Assembly (NCBI GenBank): GCA_037447655.1
Contig: JBBHKE010000503.1
Span: forward strand, 1 to 59,869
Origin: Zygnema cylindricum
Lineage: Eukaryota; Streptophyta; Zygnematophyceae; Zygnematales; Zygnemataceae
Length of the DNA stretch: 59,869 bases
Direction of reading: 5' to 3'
Positions within the stretch are counted from its first letter, which is position 1. Each line of letters begins with the position of its first letter. The notes below the pieces were generated by a model, which saw only the letters and a program-made list of their open reading frames with translations, searched no databases and was not told where the DNA came from. Positions 23,805 through 34,535 of this stretch are shown in pieces. The position numbers were made by a program, and so were the translations under genes.

Positions 23805-23935
23805 AGTAGGCGTTTTTATGGTAGGCCTTTGGTCGGCGCCTTTATCGTAAGTTGTGTTATGGGCTTTTCATGTGATCTTCTTAGAACGCTACGTTGATCA
23901 GCGACCGTCCGATCGTCTTAATCTGACGGTATATA
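23805..23935. repeat. third copy of the dispersed TCGTAAGTTGT repeat
   Basis: Matches the tandem pair at 8398-8615, including AGGCGCCTTTATCGTAAG-type context, ATGGGCTTTTCATGTGATC and GACCGTCCGATCGTC. A short tandem duplication (GGTCCGAATGTTTTAATTG) follows at 23951-24001. Confidence 0.65.
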
Positions 23936-24009
23936 TATTTTTTTTATTTGGTCCGAATGTTTTAATTGGTTCAATTTTTGGTCCGAATGTTTTAATTGGT
24001 CCGAATAGG

Positions 24010-24840
24010 TCCGAATACAATATGGGTCCAATATTGAATATCGTTTATTTTTTTTTCACCGACAAATTTCACTTCAAATCTTCACTTGCGTACCATGTAC
24101 CTGTGTAACCAAGTCATAATACGACAAACCTTGTGTACTTTTTGCAAACGCCAGGCTTCTACGCCAACTCATTTTTTAGGGTTCCTCTTTTCGAACATGA
24201 CAAAATCCTTTGCTGGAAATAGTGTGACGAAAGAGCGTTGCCAGAATCAGCGCGACGAATGACCGTTTCGAGATTACTTTTTTTTATTTTCAATTGCATT
24301 TTGAAAGGTACATACCATGTACAAATCTTGTGATTTTTCATTGGTTGTCCATCGTCACACGTAGCTTAATCGTCCAACGTATCGTGATTCAATTTTTATG
24401 TAGCTGACTGGATAACCCACCTCCTACAGCAAAGATGTAGGGTTGTTACCTATAGAAAAAAATGAAGCGAACGCCTCGCGAATGAATATCCGACAGCCAG
24501 TGTTACCTCCCAAATCTTTGAAGAGTATTGGCAAGATTCTCTATAATGTTGTTTCACGTATAAAATAAATTAGGTAGTACGCCTTGGAATGAATATGTGC
24601 GGATTTTTGTAAACTACCTCACTTTTCGACTGATGGAACTTGGCGTAGTTGTTGAATTGATCTAGGTGAGAGGAGGTGGTTCTTACGATATTCAAGGTCA
24701 TTACACTTTTGAGGTGTGACATTGAAGAAATTTGTCACTAATGTCGAGGGTGGACCATCAAGATTTAGGGCAGACTGTACTTAAATTTACAATAAAAAAT
24801 TGTACGAATTTACGATTTCGAGGGTAAACATTCGATAGTG
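24010..24840. other. spacer, no gene seen
   Basis: AT-rich spacer with only short random frames and no repeat I can match inside the window. Confidence 0.35.
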
Positions 24841-25772
24841 TTAGGGTACCTTCGCATGTAACCAAAACTTAGTCTTGTTACTTTGTATTTTAGCGAAGAT
24901 TCTCCGTACAACTTTTAGAGCATTCGTAGGTAAAGAACTGAAATTGTAACTTTAGATTGTGACGGATGTAGACGTGGGTGTAATTTGTGACGATTGTAGA
25001 CGCGTACAAAACTCACGACAATTGATGACGTTTACAAAATAGAGACGGTTGAAAATGTATAGCTATTTGTGACATTGTAGATGTTTAGGGTTTGTGACAT
25101 TTTAACGTCACTCGTACTTATGATAGCATCAACGTCACAAATTCCAAAACATTCCGCCATGGTTTCTCGATTTTGTTTTTTCGTCCATTCTCACTCTACT
25201 TGCCACCAAAATAAGCAAAAAGACAGCCAATTTTTTTTTTTTATATAAATCTTCCATTTGATACCTTTCTTGCCATTTTAATTGCAAGAATTGTGAGATA
25301 GACGTGTTAGTGGGAGTGGGAGAGAGAGAGGCGCTTTCACAAACTTCGTTTTTGCTTATGGCTTATGTTGGTCGAAACCCCCTCCACGGCCCCTATACGG
25401 AAAAAAACGAAAAAAGTCACGCACAGGCTAGAAAAGTGCGGTGGGTTTTTTTTTTGGTACTCCGCGCTCAAAAATTGTAAAAGACTTCCGGCACGTGCGA
25501 CAACATCTGCCTATTCGTTTACCTGATGGAACTTTGTTTAAAATCACCCCGCGACGCGATTTTATATAAAGATTGAAGATGATCTAGAAGGACACAAAAT
25601 TGGGTCAAAATGCGCTAGAGGACAAACTGTTTCGCGTTAGACGACAAATTGCATTAAATTCAAAGTTGTAAGGTAACACAACTTGTACGGTGTCAATTTC
25701 ATTTTTTTGGTACGGCTGCAGATTTTTATTTTTTCTAAGTTATGGAGGAAAACGACAGAAACTGTAACTTTA

Positions 25773-26748
25773 TGTGAAAGGATCTCCTACCTCTGAGAAA
25801 ATCCCATTACTATAACCACTTTCAACCACACATTCCACACATTGGAAAATACACATGCACATTGGAAAACACTCACATAAGGATAAACTTCAAGCTAGAA
25901 GAAGCTTCTGTCCACATAACATTAGCTTGGTCTCTTGCCCTCGTGGCTCAACCCTTCTTTTTAAAGTCTTTTCCACTACTCTCCACTTTTAATAATTATA
26001 TCTATTAACTACTAAAACACTACTTAGTTCGGTAAGAGATTTCAGTGCAAAAATGCCATTGCTTCAATTTGGTTTTAATCGCCCAGGACCATGATCGCTA
26101 AGAATTTCCACAAATTTTCCAAAGGAAAAGATGTCTACTCTTCTCTTAAACGTCACTATTTATCAATCATCGCCCTGGGCTCGCCAGACCAAAGTCAACG
26201 CTCATTTGAACAGGTTTTGCATGGGCCAATCATTGATCAACAAGGATTCAGACTGACCTATGCAAAAATGTGCGAGAACTCTTCCTAACTACGTAGCATA
26301 TCTAAACAATCAAACGCTACATTTAACTACGTTATATTTACGTGCAAAAGTGCGCACCAAACGAAACGCGACTTCGCACGAACGTGCGTCACAAATTTCG
26401 CACGTGAAACTTCCTATGAAATTCCATAAAGTGAAAGTGACGTTTCGTACTAAAAATTGTACGAAATGAACCATCGTGCGTACCTAACGAAATATTGATT
26501 TTGTTTGGTACTTTATAAACGTACGCCTTAAATTTCGCGGCTAGTTTGACCCTTAACTCGTAATAATGAACACCCATTCGTTATTTTGACCTCGCGTTGT
26601 TGTCCTAATACACCAATCACTATATCTTTTAAAAATACAACCCCAAATCGTGCGATTCTTTCGCCGACGTCTATAAAATTCAAAACTATATATTCATAAC
26701 TCTTAAATACCCATTTACGAACAAGTTCGATCTACTATTACTGTTACA
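25773..26748 (-). repeat. Gypsy 3' LTR
   Basis: 976 bases, with TG...CA ends. It aligns with the split LTR at 43435-44381 plus 50825-50858 along its length (for example CACACATTGGAAAATACACAT and CCATTTACGAACAAGTTCGA versus CCATTTATGAACAAGTTCGA). The many substitutions between the two LTRs show an insertion much older than the Copia elements inside it. Confidence 0.9.
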
Positions 26749-26765
26749 TTATCCCCTCTTTATTT
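26749..26765 (-). promoter_or_regulatory. Gypsy polypurine tract
   Basis: On the minus strand AAATAAAGAGGGGATAA lies directly before the TGTAAC start of the 3' LTR, the expected place for plus-strand priming. Confidence 0.75.
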
Positions 26766-26797
26766 TTAAGTGACCTCAGTTAAAACACATTTAATTC

Positions 26798-28100
26798 TCA
26801 AGACGGGACTTCTATTTTATTATCCCTCCAATACCTTAGTAAAAACTCGGAAATTTTATCTTCTAAAGTTAACTCATCTTCTAGCCTTCCTAGATAATGT
26901 ACTTGCCAGAATATAGTATTGCCGACCTTAAACTGTTGACCAACCCAAACTATTGCCAATTTGTGGAGCTCACTTTCTATAATTATTGAAGGATCCAATT
27001 CGATTTCTCTTTCAGTTGGCCAAAGCTTTGCTGGTTTCAGTTGACTGATGTTTATAACTGGATGAATTTTTGTTGAAGTCGGAAAGTCCAATTTGGTAGC
27101 AATTGATGATATCATTTCGATTACACTAAATGGTTCAATGTATGTAGGAGCAGATTTCCCCGTAGGATCCGATTGTACCTCGATCTTACACTTCTAATGA
27201 GTTGTAGAGAGCCAAACCTAATCATCTGTGCTTACCACCCAAACACCCCGTTTGGGGTTAGCATTTAACTCTTGCCTCCTTTGTGCCTCCACTAATGCAT
27301 CCCGTACTGTTTTCCAAACTGTTTGAATGTATTCCCAAAACTCTGTTCTAGAGCCTGTACTCCCTTGAGTGACCCATTGTTATTAAGTCTAATGCTTTTG
27401 TGGATTGGTATCCGTATGCAACTTCAAACAGTGAAAATCGTGTACTAGCATATTTACATGAATTGTATGTAAATTCCATTAATGTCAGTTTAGACTCCCA
27501 TGTGGTCTGAACTCCACTGCAAACAGTCCTAAGCATTTCCTAAGCATTTCCTCTAGTGTACAGTTCATCTTTTCTGTTTGTCCATCTGTATGAGGATTAT
27601 AGGAGGTACTCACTTTTAATTCAGTGCCTAAATATTGCTGCAATTCTTTCCAAAATGCGGAGGTAAATTTAGAATCCCTATCACTGACTATAGACAAAAG
27701 GACTCCATGATGTCTGACCACGTTGTCAAAATATAACTTTGCAATATCCACAACTGAATGAGTAGTTTTACAAGGGATGAAGATTGCCATTTTACTAAAC
27801 CTATGGACTACGACCATGAATTTGTCATTTATTCTAGATGTAGTTGGCAATCTGACAATAAAATCCATACTGACAGATTCCCATAGTCTTTCGGGGATGT
27901 CTAAAGGTTTTAAGAGACCTCTAGGTTTGTGGTTACTAGGTTTACTCTGTTGGCACGGGACACAACTTTCCACGTGTATAGACACCTCCTTTGCCATCCC
28001 AGGCCAAAACAACCTACTCTGCAACCGACTAAGTGTTTTATCACGACCCAGATGTCCTAAATGCTCACGGGCTTCTTGTAAAAGTTGTTTTCTTAGGTTT
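26798..28100 (-). pseudogene. Gypsy integrase with chromodomain-like C-terminus
   Basis: From right to left: a zinc-binding HLGHLGRDKTL segment near 28080-28030, then LFWPGMAKEV, CVPCQQSK, the catalytic triad in MDFIVRLP (D), VSDRDSKF (D) and HTDGQTEKMN (E), and a C-terminal part at 27115-26798 with HPVINISQLKP, FWQVHYLGRLEDELTLED and FLLRYWRDN. The tail resembles a chromodomain. Stops and frameshifts between 27485 and 27115 break the frame. The right edge is cut by the Copia insertion at 28101. Confidence 0.85.
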
Positions 28101-29139
28101 TGTAGAAATTAATGGTTTTATTAGTATTTTCTAGGTCTGAAAAGAAATATAGAAGTCAAGGCAGTCTATCTCTAACTTCTCTCTCCAACTCTCAAACTTG
28201 TCGCAGTCACTGAGAAATTGGAGAGGAAGCTAGAGCCATGGCTACCTTGGCTATCCTGAGGTTTACGGGAATTTTATATTAGGATTTATTTATTTATTTA
28301 AAAGGTATGTGCCGGCGGCAGGATTTGATCCTTGTACCTGCCGGCCGGCAGACAGGAAATAGCCGGTAGCCCTAGCCGTTAAGTCTAGGATTACTGTTAT
28401 GTAGTATATAGTTTGATAAATTATTTAAACATGTATACGTATGATAATTCATTTAACTATAAACAGATTACGGGATACATAGATCCGGTAATATATACGG
28501 TACGGACTAAAATCAATACCGCGCATTTGTTTCGTAAGTGAAACAAATACCGCGCATGTATTTATTACGGCTAAGATTAAATCCGAATTTAATCGGACGG
28601 CCGGGATTAGCGCCGAGATCGCGGAGGAAGATTTCGGCGGTTTGTGGCCATCGCCACATCGGATGACGCGTGGCGAAATTCCGTTGGATTGTGGAATCTC
28701 CGGAGATTACGGCACCGAATCCGGATTTGACATGTGTCGACATTTTGGCCATGTCGTACAATGTCCGTACATAAAGTACACCGACAGCTGTACTTTTGCG
28801 TACGGAACTCAATTCTGATTGGTTTTGTACACCAGTAGATAGAGTCTGTGAGAGAGATAGGACTTAGAAAAATTAGAAGATAGGACCCCCTCTCCCAGAG
28901 AGCTTCTGTACAAAAGGTCAACTTTGACCCTCCATAACTTACTGCTCAGGGGAGCAAATTCAGAGATTCTTTTTGCTATCGACTCAGGGGAGTCTTGCCT
29001 TCACAGGGGTGCAGGTGGTCAGGGTTTTTGTCTGCCAGGGTGGCAGTTATTCTTGCTGAAACACAAAGGGGTTAGGATTATCCTAGAGGCTTCTTGGAAG
29101 TTGTCTACTCTGAGGACTTATGGAGGTCTCAGAGTTTCA
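28101..29139 (+). repeat. Copia copy 1, 5' LTR
   Basis: Begins TGTAGAAATT and ends GAGTTTCA. It contains a hairpin with GCCGGC-type stem (28310-28350) and an imperfect palindrome near 28518-28556 (CCGCGCATTTGTTTC facing GAAACAAATACCGCGC), both also present in the other copies. Confidence 0.95.
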
Positions 29140-29154
29140 GGTTATGGGCCCACC
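29140..29154 (+). promoter_or_regulatory. Copia primer-binding site, half-tRNA type, overlapping the gag start
   Basis: GGTTATGGGCCCACC follows the LTR without a gap. It is the exact complement of the anticodon arm of plant initiator tRNA-Met (GGTGGGCCCATAACC, recalled from general knowledge, not searched). Drosophila copia and yeast Ty5 are primed by such half tRNAs. The ATG inside (29144) is the apparent gag start. Confidence 0.8.
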
Positions 29155-31855
29155 CTCTAGGGTACCAATATTTAATGGAACTGGCTTCATATACTGGGAA
29201 AGTATGATGATAGGAGCTCTATGCGAAAAAAGGTTTTGGGGGATAGTGAGTGGACGGTTGGGGCGTTCATCAAGTCTTGGAATTCCTCCAGGGTTTGGAG
29301 TAACCAGATTCACCAGGAAAGAGGACCCACCTTCAACGGAGGAAACAAAAGAAGGAGAGGTGGTGGACAAAGGAAAGGAGAAGGAGACGACCACACCAAT
29401 AGCAACTGGTTCGACATTCATGTCACCTATTCCGAGGAATGAGGAGAATGATACTGAAACCTGGGACTTCAACAATATGGCGGCAAAGCACTTCATCCTA
29501 CGCCATCTCACTCAAGGACTTGCATGTCCTCATTTGCAGGTAGAAAGGGCATCCGATCTTTGGATGGCTCTCATAGAGATGTACCGAAGTGGTACAATTC
29601 AGCAACAACAGTTGGCTGATCAGAAAGTTAAGGAGTATGTATACAAAGGGGGAAATATGTTGGATTTTTGCAATGAGCTTGCTACACTCTTCATGGAGCT
29701 ACACAGTGCGGGAAAAGATTTTAGTGAAAAAGAAAAGGTTAACTGTTTACTGATGAAGTTACCTGATGAGTTCGTGAACATAGTTTACCGTGTGCAGGAC
29801 TTGCCTGACTCAAGGTGGATATGGAACTCAGTGGTAGGAATGATTCTCGTTCAAGAGAATACAATTGAGATCCGAAGGGGAGGAAAGAGTGGCCAAGCCT
29901 TGGCAACAGCGACTGATTGGAGGAACAAGGATTCCCGAAAACAAGTCGGAAACTATGGGGGTAGGGAGCAGAAAAAACAGGCCGATGAGTTCGAACCAAG
30001 GGCTCCCAAAGGGCTATGTCACTTTTGTAAGAAACCGGGGCACTATATGGCAGAATGCACTAAGCTAACCGAGCTTCGGTTAAAGGAGGGGCAGACCGGT
30101 GGTACCCCGAGAGGAAAGAAAAAGGCCCTTGTCACACAGGTACTTGAGGCTGAATCCGAGGACGAGGACGATGAGCTCCTTTTGGATGAGGAGTTGGAGG
30201 CGAAAAATGAGGTCGAAATTCCACGAAGGCAGAAATGTGCTTACGGTGGATTGAAAGGTGAAGCAGGCTCGATTGTAGATTCAGGTGCCTCCATGCACAT
30301 GTGTAAGGATAGACACCTGTTCACTAAGATAAGAAAGATTCCCACCGTAGAGATAGAGTACGGGGATGGGAAAATAGTCACCACTACTCTTGTAGGATCG
30401 GTAGATCTAAAAGTGTTAGTAGAAGGAAAGACATCCATATTAACATTCTCCGATGTATTGTTTATTCCGGAGCTGAATAAAAATCTTATCTCTACATCAG
30501 TATTAGATGATAAAGGTTTTTTTACTAGCACTAGGGAAAGAGTCTTTACTGCTAGTTTTGAGGATGATGTCTATTTCATTGCTGAGAAAGGTAGCCATGG
30601 GATGTTTAGGCTGATCTTAAGTAATGAAAAGAAGAAACTTTATTATGCTGGTGTTCATGATATTATGATGTGGCATAAGAGGCTTGGGCATGTGAATCTA
30701 GATAAGTTAAGAGAGATGAAAAAGATGGGAGTGGTGGAAGGGATTCAGTTCAGTGAGAGTGATGATATAAGTGATTGTAGTGGATGTGCTCAAGGTAAAG
30801 CACACAGATTACCCTTTCCTAAGTCAGCCACCTATAAGGGAGAAAAAATTCTAGATCTAGTACACACAGATATTTGGGGACCGGCTAAAGTGCCCTCACC
30901 AGGGGGGAAGAGATTTATGATGACTATAACTGATGATTGGTCTCGGTATTCCCGGGTATATTTTTTGAAAAACAAGTCCGAAGCTGAGGATTGTTTTAGA
31001 CAATATAAAGCATGGAGCGAAAAACTCCATGAAACTCCAATCAAGAGAGTAAGGAGTGACAATGGTGGAGAGTATACTTCTAACCAGTTTGAGGATTTTC
31101 TGAAGGAAGATGGGGTTCAACACCAAAAGACAGTTCCAAAAAATCCGGAACAAAATGGGGTAGCTGAAAGGTTAAATAGAACACTAAGTGATAGTGCTAG
31201 AAGTATGTTGTCAGATAAAAAGATAGGGAAAAGGTTTTGGGCAGAAGCAATGAACTGTGCTAATTACCTCAAGAATAGAGTTCTTACTTCAGCTATAAAA
31301 GATCAAACACCTTATGAGAGATGGACAGGCCGGAAACCAGACATATCTCACTTAAAGGTTTTCGGCAGTCAAGTGTTCAGCCTAGATACTGATCGGTCCA
31401 ATTGGAAGCTAGATCCTAAAGGAAAACCAGGATACTTATTAGGATATGATGAAGATGTTAAAGGATATAAAGTTTATGATCTAAAAAGGGAAGATATAAT
31501 CTTAGTAAAGCATCTAGTAGTTATGGATGAAGGAAAGTCTGTGGATCCCTTCAAATATACGAAGTCAGTAAAAATCAGATTTGAGTCAGAAAATTCTGAT
31601 GACTTTGAGCTTCCTAACTATCCAAGTTTTAGAGAAGATGACATTCTTGCAGGTACAAATCAGACGGAAAAGGACTCGGCTGTGGAAACTCCAGTGACAA
31701 CTCTACTCGAAGCGGAAGACGTGGTGGAAATTGATTCGGAATCAAGGGATAGGGGAGAAGCCGAGTTTGTTCGAAAGAATCCACGAGAACCATCTATTCC
31801 GGCCTCAGATTTTGAAGGGGGGAGGAGAAGTAGCAAAAGACTGCAAGAAAAATAG
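29144..31855 (+). CDS. Copia copy 1 gag-protease-integrase
   Basis: The start at 29144 is chosen because MGPPSRVP is conserved in the diverged copy at 38212 and lies outside the LTR; an in-frame ATG at 29120 is inside the LTR. Gag is followed by a CCHC knuckle (CHFCKKPGHYMAEC, about 30018-30058), the aspartic protease motif VDSGASMHMC (about 30273), an integrase zinc domain (HKRLGHVNLDKL, then CSGCAQGK), and the catalytic Asp in VHTDIWGP, Asp in RSDNGGEY and Glu in NGVAERLNR (about 30866, 31058 and 31168). The frame ends at TAG 31853-31855, where the sister copy has CAG. The RT and RNase H lie in the same frame beyond. Confidence 0.93.
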   Translation: MGPPSRVPIFNGTGFIYWESMMIGALCEKRFWGIVSGRLGRSSSLGIPPGFGVTRFTRKEDPPSTEETKEGEVVDKGKEKETTTPIATGSTFMSPIPRNEENDTETWDFNNMAAKHFILRHLTQGLACPHLQVERASDLWMALIEMYRSGTIQQQQLADQKVKEYVYKGGNMLDFCNELATLFMELHSAGKDFSEKEKVNCLLMKLPDEFVNIVYRVQDLPDSRWIWNSVVGMILVQENTIEIRRGGKSGQALATATDWRNKDSRKQVGNYGGREQKKQADEFEPRAPKGLCHFCKKPGHYMAECTKLTELRLKEGQTGGTPRGKKKALVTQVLEAESEDEDDELLLDEELEAKNEVEIPRRQKCAYGGLKGEAGSIVDSGASMHMCKDRHLFTKIRKIPTVEIEYGDGKIVTTTLVGSVDLKVLVEGKTSILTFSDVLFIPELNKNLISTSVLDDKGFFTSTRERVFTASFEDDVYFIAEKGSHGMFRLILSNEKKKLYYAGVHDIMMWHKRLGHVNLDKLREMKKMGVVEGIQFSESDDISDCSGCAQGKAHRLPFPKSATYKGEKILDLVHTDIWGPAKVPSPGGKRFMMTITDDWSRYSRVYFLKNKSEAEDCFRQYKAWSEKLHETPIKRVRSDNGGEYTSNQFEDFLKEDGVQHQKTVPKNPEQNGVAERLNRTLSDSARSMLSDKKIGKRFWAEAMNCANYLKNRVLTSAIKDQTPYERWTGRKPDISHLKVFGSQVFSLDTDRSNWKLDPKGKPGYLLGYDEDVKGYKVYDLKREDIILVKHLVVMDEGKSVDPFKYTKSVKIRFESENSDDFELPNYPSFREDDILAGTNQTEKDSAVETPVTTLLEAEDVVEIDSESRDRGEAEFVRKNPREPSIPASDFEGGRRSSKRLQEK

Positions 31856-33478
31856 GTTAATAACAAGGTAACTAAACTATCTCATCAAGATGAACCTCAA
31901 ACTTATGGAGAAGCGATGACTTGTCCAGAAAGAAACCGGTGGAAGACAGCCATCAATGAGGAGATGGCTTCAATCATGGCAGCCGATACTTGGGAGCTGG
32001 TGGACTGTCTACCTAACCGAAAACTAATCGGTTGTAAGTGGGTTTTCAAACTAAAACTGAACCCAGATAACACAATCGAGCGCTACAAGGCCAGATTAGT
32101 GGCAAAGGGATTTACACAAAAGGAAGGAATTGACTACGAGGAAACCTTTGCCCCGGTGGTCAGATTTCCCTCCGTCCGCATACTTCTCAGTTTAGCAGCG
32201 GCGGAAGACATGGAAGTGCATCAGATGGACATCAAGACAGCCTTTTTGCATGGAGAATTGGAAGAGGAGATCTTCATGCGACAACCCGAAGGTTTTGTGG
32301 AGGAAGGAGAGGAGAGTAAGGTATGCCGGCTGATTAAGTCTCTTTATGGTTTGAAACAGGCGCCTCGACAGTGGAATAAGAAGCTTGATGAGTTTCTTAC
32401 CGGTCTAGGATATATTCGGATCAGCTCAGATCACTCAATCTATGTTTTCGAAGATGAGGAAGGTTTGATATTTATTGCAATTTATGTTGATGATTTGCTT
32501 GTATTAAGTAAATCAATGGAAAAAATTAACAAACTGAAAACCGATCTTAAGGGAAGATTTGAAATGAAGGATATGGGAGAAGCAAGATATATTTTGGGAA
32601 TTCAAGTAGAGAGAGACCGAAAAAGGAAAATTATAAGATTGACTCAAAAGGAAGCAATAGGGAACATGCTTGAAAAATTTCAAATGGATAAAGCTAATAG
32701 TTGTACAACTCCAATGGAGTTGAAGAAGGGAAGTGAGAGGAGTGAGGAAGAAGGAGTAATAGTCTTAGACGAGGAATTATCTCCTGATGAACAGAAGTTC
32801 ATGCAGACTATTCCTTACAGGCAAGTAGTGGGAAGTCTAATCTATTTTATGAATTGTACCCGGCCGAATTTAGCTGCAGCTGTAGGAGTGCTGAGAAGAA
32901 GTCTAAATGCTCCCACTAAAAAGGATTGGGAGGCAGCTAAGAGAGTCCTTAGATATTTGGTAGGAACTAGAGATCTATGGTTGCATTTGGGTGGGGAGAA
33001 TACTGACATCACTACTTGGAGTGATGCCAGTTATGGTGATGCTCCGATGAGGAGATGTACTTCTGGATATGTATTATATGTGGGTGATGGGGCTTGCTGT
33101 TGGAGTAGCAAACAGCAAAAGGTTATTGCTCAGTCCACCATGGAGGCTGAGTATATGGCCTCTTGCTCTGCTGTAAAAGAATTGATGTGGGTCAAGTCTT
33201 TGCTTGGTGAGCTTGGTCACCTTAAGAGTGGTGTGCAGAAAATATTTTGTGATAATCAGGCAGCAATCGCTATTTCTGCCAATCCTAAACACCATTTTAA
33301 AGCCAAACACATGAACATCAGACTCAGCTTTGTTAGAGAGAAAGTAGAAAACAAAATAATCAGTTTAGAGTACAGACCAGATAGTGAGATGGTAGCAGAT
33401 ATGATGACCAAACCTGTGCCTTCCCCTAAGCTAATTTTTTGCAGGGAGAAGTGTGGTCTGAAATTAAAGATTGACTAG
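31856..33478 (+). CDS. Copia copy 1 reverse transcriptase-RNase H (downstream of a nonsense codon)
   Basis: In frame with the preceding part; the first internal ATG is 31916. RT blocks are WVFKLKLNPDNTIERYKARL, QMDIKTAFLHGELEEEIFM, SLYGLKQAPRQWNKKL and the catalytic IAIYVDDLLVLS (about 32485). RNase H shows WSDASYGDAP, TSGYVLYVGDG, QSTMEAEYMAS, FCDNQAAI and KHHFKAKHM. The polyprotein ends ADMMTKPV with a short tail at 33478. Without readthrough of the TAG at 31853 no RT would be made from the polyprotein. All catalytic residues look intact. Confidence 0.93.
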   Translation, partial: VNNKVTKLSHQDEPQTYGEAMTCPERNRWKTAINEEMASIMAADTWELVDCLPNRKLIGCKWVFKLKLNPDNTIERYKARLVAKGFTQKEGIDYEETFAPVVRFPSVRILLSLAAAEDMEVHQMDIKTAFLHGELEEEIFMRQPEGFVEEGEESKVCRLIKSLYGLKQAPRQWNKKLDEFLTGLGYIRISSDHSIYVFEDEEGLIFIAIYVDDLLVLSKSMEKINKLKTDLKGRFEMKDMGEARYILGIQVERDRKRKIIRLTQKEAIGNMLEKFQMDKANSCTTPMELKKGSERSEEEGVIVLDEELSPDEQKFMQTIPYRQVVGSLIYFMNCTRPNLAAAVGVLRRSLNAPTKKDWEAAKRVLRYLVGTRDLWLHLGGENTDITTWSDASYGDAPMRRCTSGYVLYVGDGACCWSSKQQKVIAQSTMEAEYMASCSAVKELMWVKSLLGELGHLKSGVQKIFCDNQAAIAISANPKHHFKAKHMNIRLSFVREKVENKIISLEYRPDSEMVADMMTKPVPSPKLIFCREKCGLKLKID

Positions 33479-33491
33479 AAAATAAGGGGAG
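33479..33491 (+). promoter_or_regulatory. Copia copy 1 polypurine tract
   Basis: AAAATAAGGGGAG immediately precedes the 3' LTR. The same 13 bases precede the 3' LTR of the diverged copy at 40055-40067. Confidence 0.85.
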
Positions 33492-34530
33492 TGTAGAAAT
33501 TAATGGTTTTATTAGTATTTTCTAGGTCTGAAAAGAAATATAGAAGTCAAGGCAGTCTATCTCTAACTTCTCTCTCCAACTCTCAAACTTGTCGCAGTCA
33601 CTGAGAAATTGGAGAGGAAGCTAGAGCCATGGCTACCTTGGCTATCCTGAGGTTTACGGGAATTTTATATTAGGATTTATTTATTTATTTAAAAGGTATG
33701 TGCCGGCGGCAGGATTTGATCCTTGTACCTGCCGGCCGGCAGACAGGAAATAGCCGGTAGCCCTAGCCGTTAAGTCTAGGATTACTGTTATGTAGTATAT
33801 AGTTTGATAAATTATTTAAACATGTATACGTATGATAATTCATTTAACTATAAACAGATTACGGGATACATAGATCCGGTAATATATACGGTACGGACTA
33901 AAATCAATACCGCGCATTTGTTTCGTAAGTGAAACAAATACCGCGCATGTATTTATTACGGCTAAGATTAAATCCGAATTTAATCGGACGGCCGGGATTA
34001 GCGCCGAGATCGCGGAGGAAGATTTCGGCGGTTTGTGGCCATCGCCACATCGGATGACGCGTGGCGAAATTCCGTTGGATTGTGGAATCTTCGGAGATTA
34101 CGGTACCGAATCCGGATTTGACATGTGTCGACATTTTAGCCATGTCGTACAATGTCCGTACATAAAGTACACCGGCAGCTGTACTTTTGCGTACGCAACT
34201 CAATTCTGATTGGTTCTGTACACCAGTAGATAGAGTCTGTGAGAGAGATAGGACTTAGAAAAATTAGAAGATAGGACCCCCTCTCCCAGAGAGCTTCTGT
34301 ACAAAAGGTCAACTTTGACCCTCCATAACTTACTGCTCAGGGGAGCAAATTCAGAGATTCTTTTTGCTATCGACTCAGGGGAGTCTTGCCTTCACAGGGG
34401 TGCAGGTGGTCAGGGTTTTTGTCTGCCAGGGTGACAGTTATTCTTGTTGAAACACAAAGGGGTCAGGATTATCCTAGAGGCTTCTTGGAAGTTGTCTACT
34501 CTGAGGACTTATGGAGGTCTCAGAGTTTCA
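33492..34530 (+). repeat. Copia copy 1, 3' LTR
   Basis: Same length as the 5' LTR and nearly identical; substitutions seen include several in the GGAATCTTCGGAGATTACGG region and near the right end. Followed by the GGTTT duplication. Confidence 0.95.
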
Positions 34531-34535
34531 GGTTT

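Larger units (their letters stand above)
28101..34530 (+). mobile_element. Copia LTR retrotransposon, copy 1, nearly intact
   Basis: Two 1039-base LTRs (28101-29139 and 33492-34530) beginning TGTAGAAATT and ending GAGTTTCA, with target duplication GGTTT (28096-28100 and 34531-34535). The LTRs differ at roughly ten positions by eye, so the insertion is young. The single gag-pol frame (29144-33478) is broken by one TAG codon only. It has a half-tRNA-type primer site and a purine tract. It is inserted in the Gypsy pol region in the opposite orientation to the Gypsy. Confidence 0.96.

Noticed and set aside
28101-34530. Possible bacterial-type systems (CRISPR, operons, toxin-antitoxin)
   Set aside because: No short regularly spaced repeats, no ribosome-binding-site gene strings; all structure in the window is eukaryotic.
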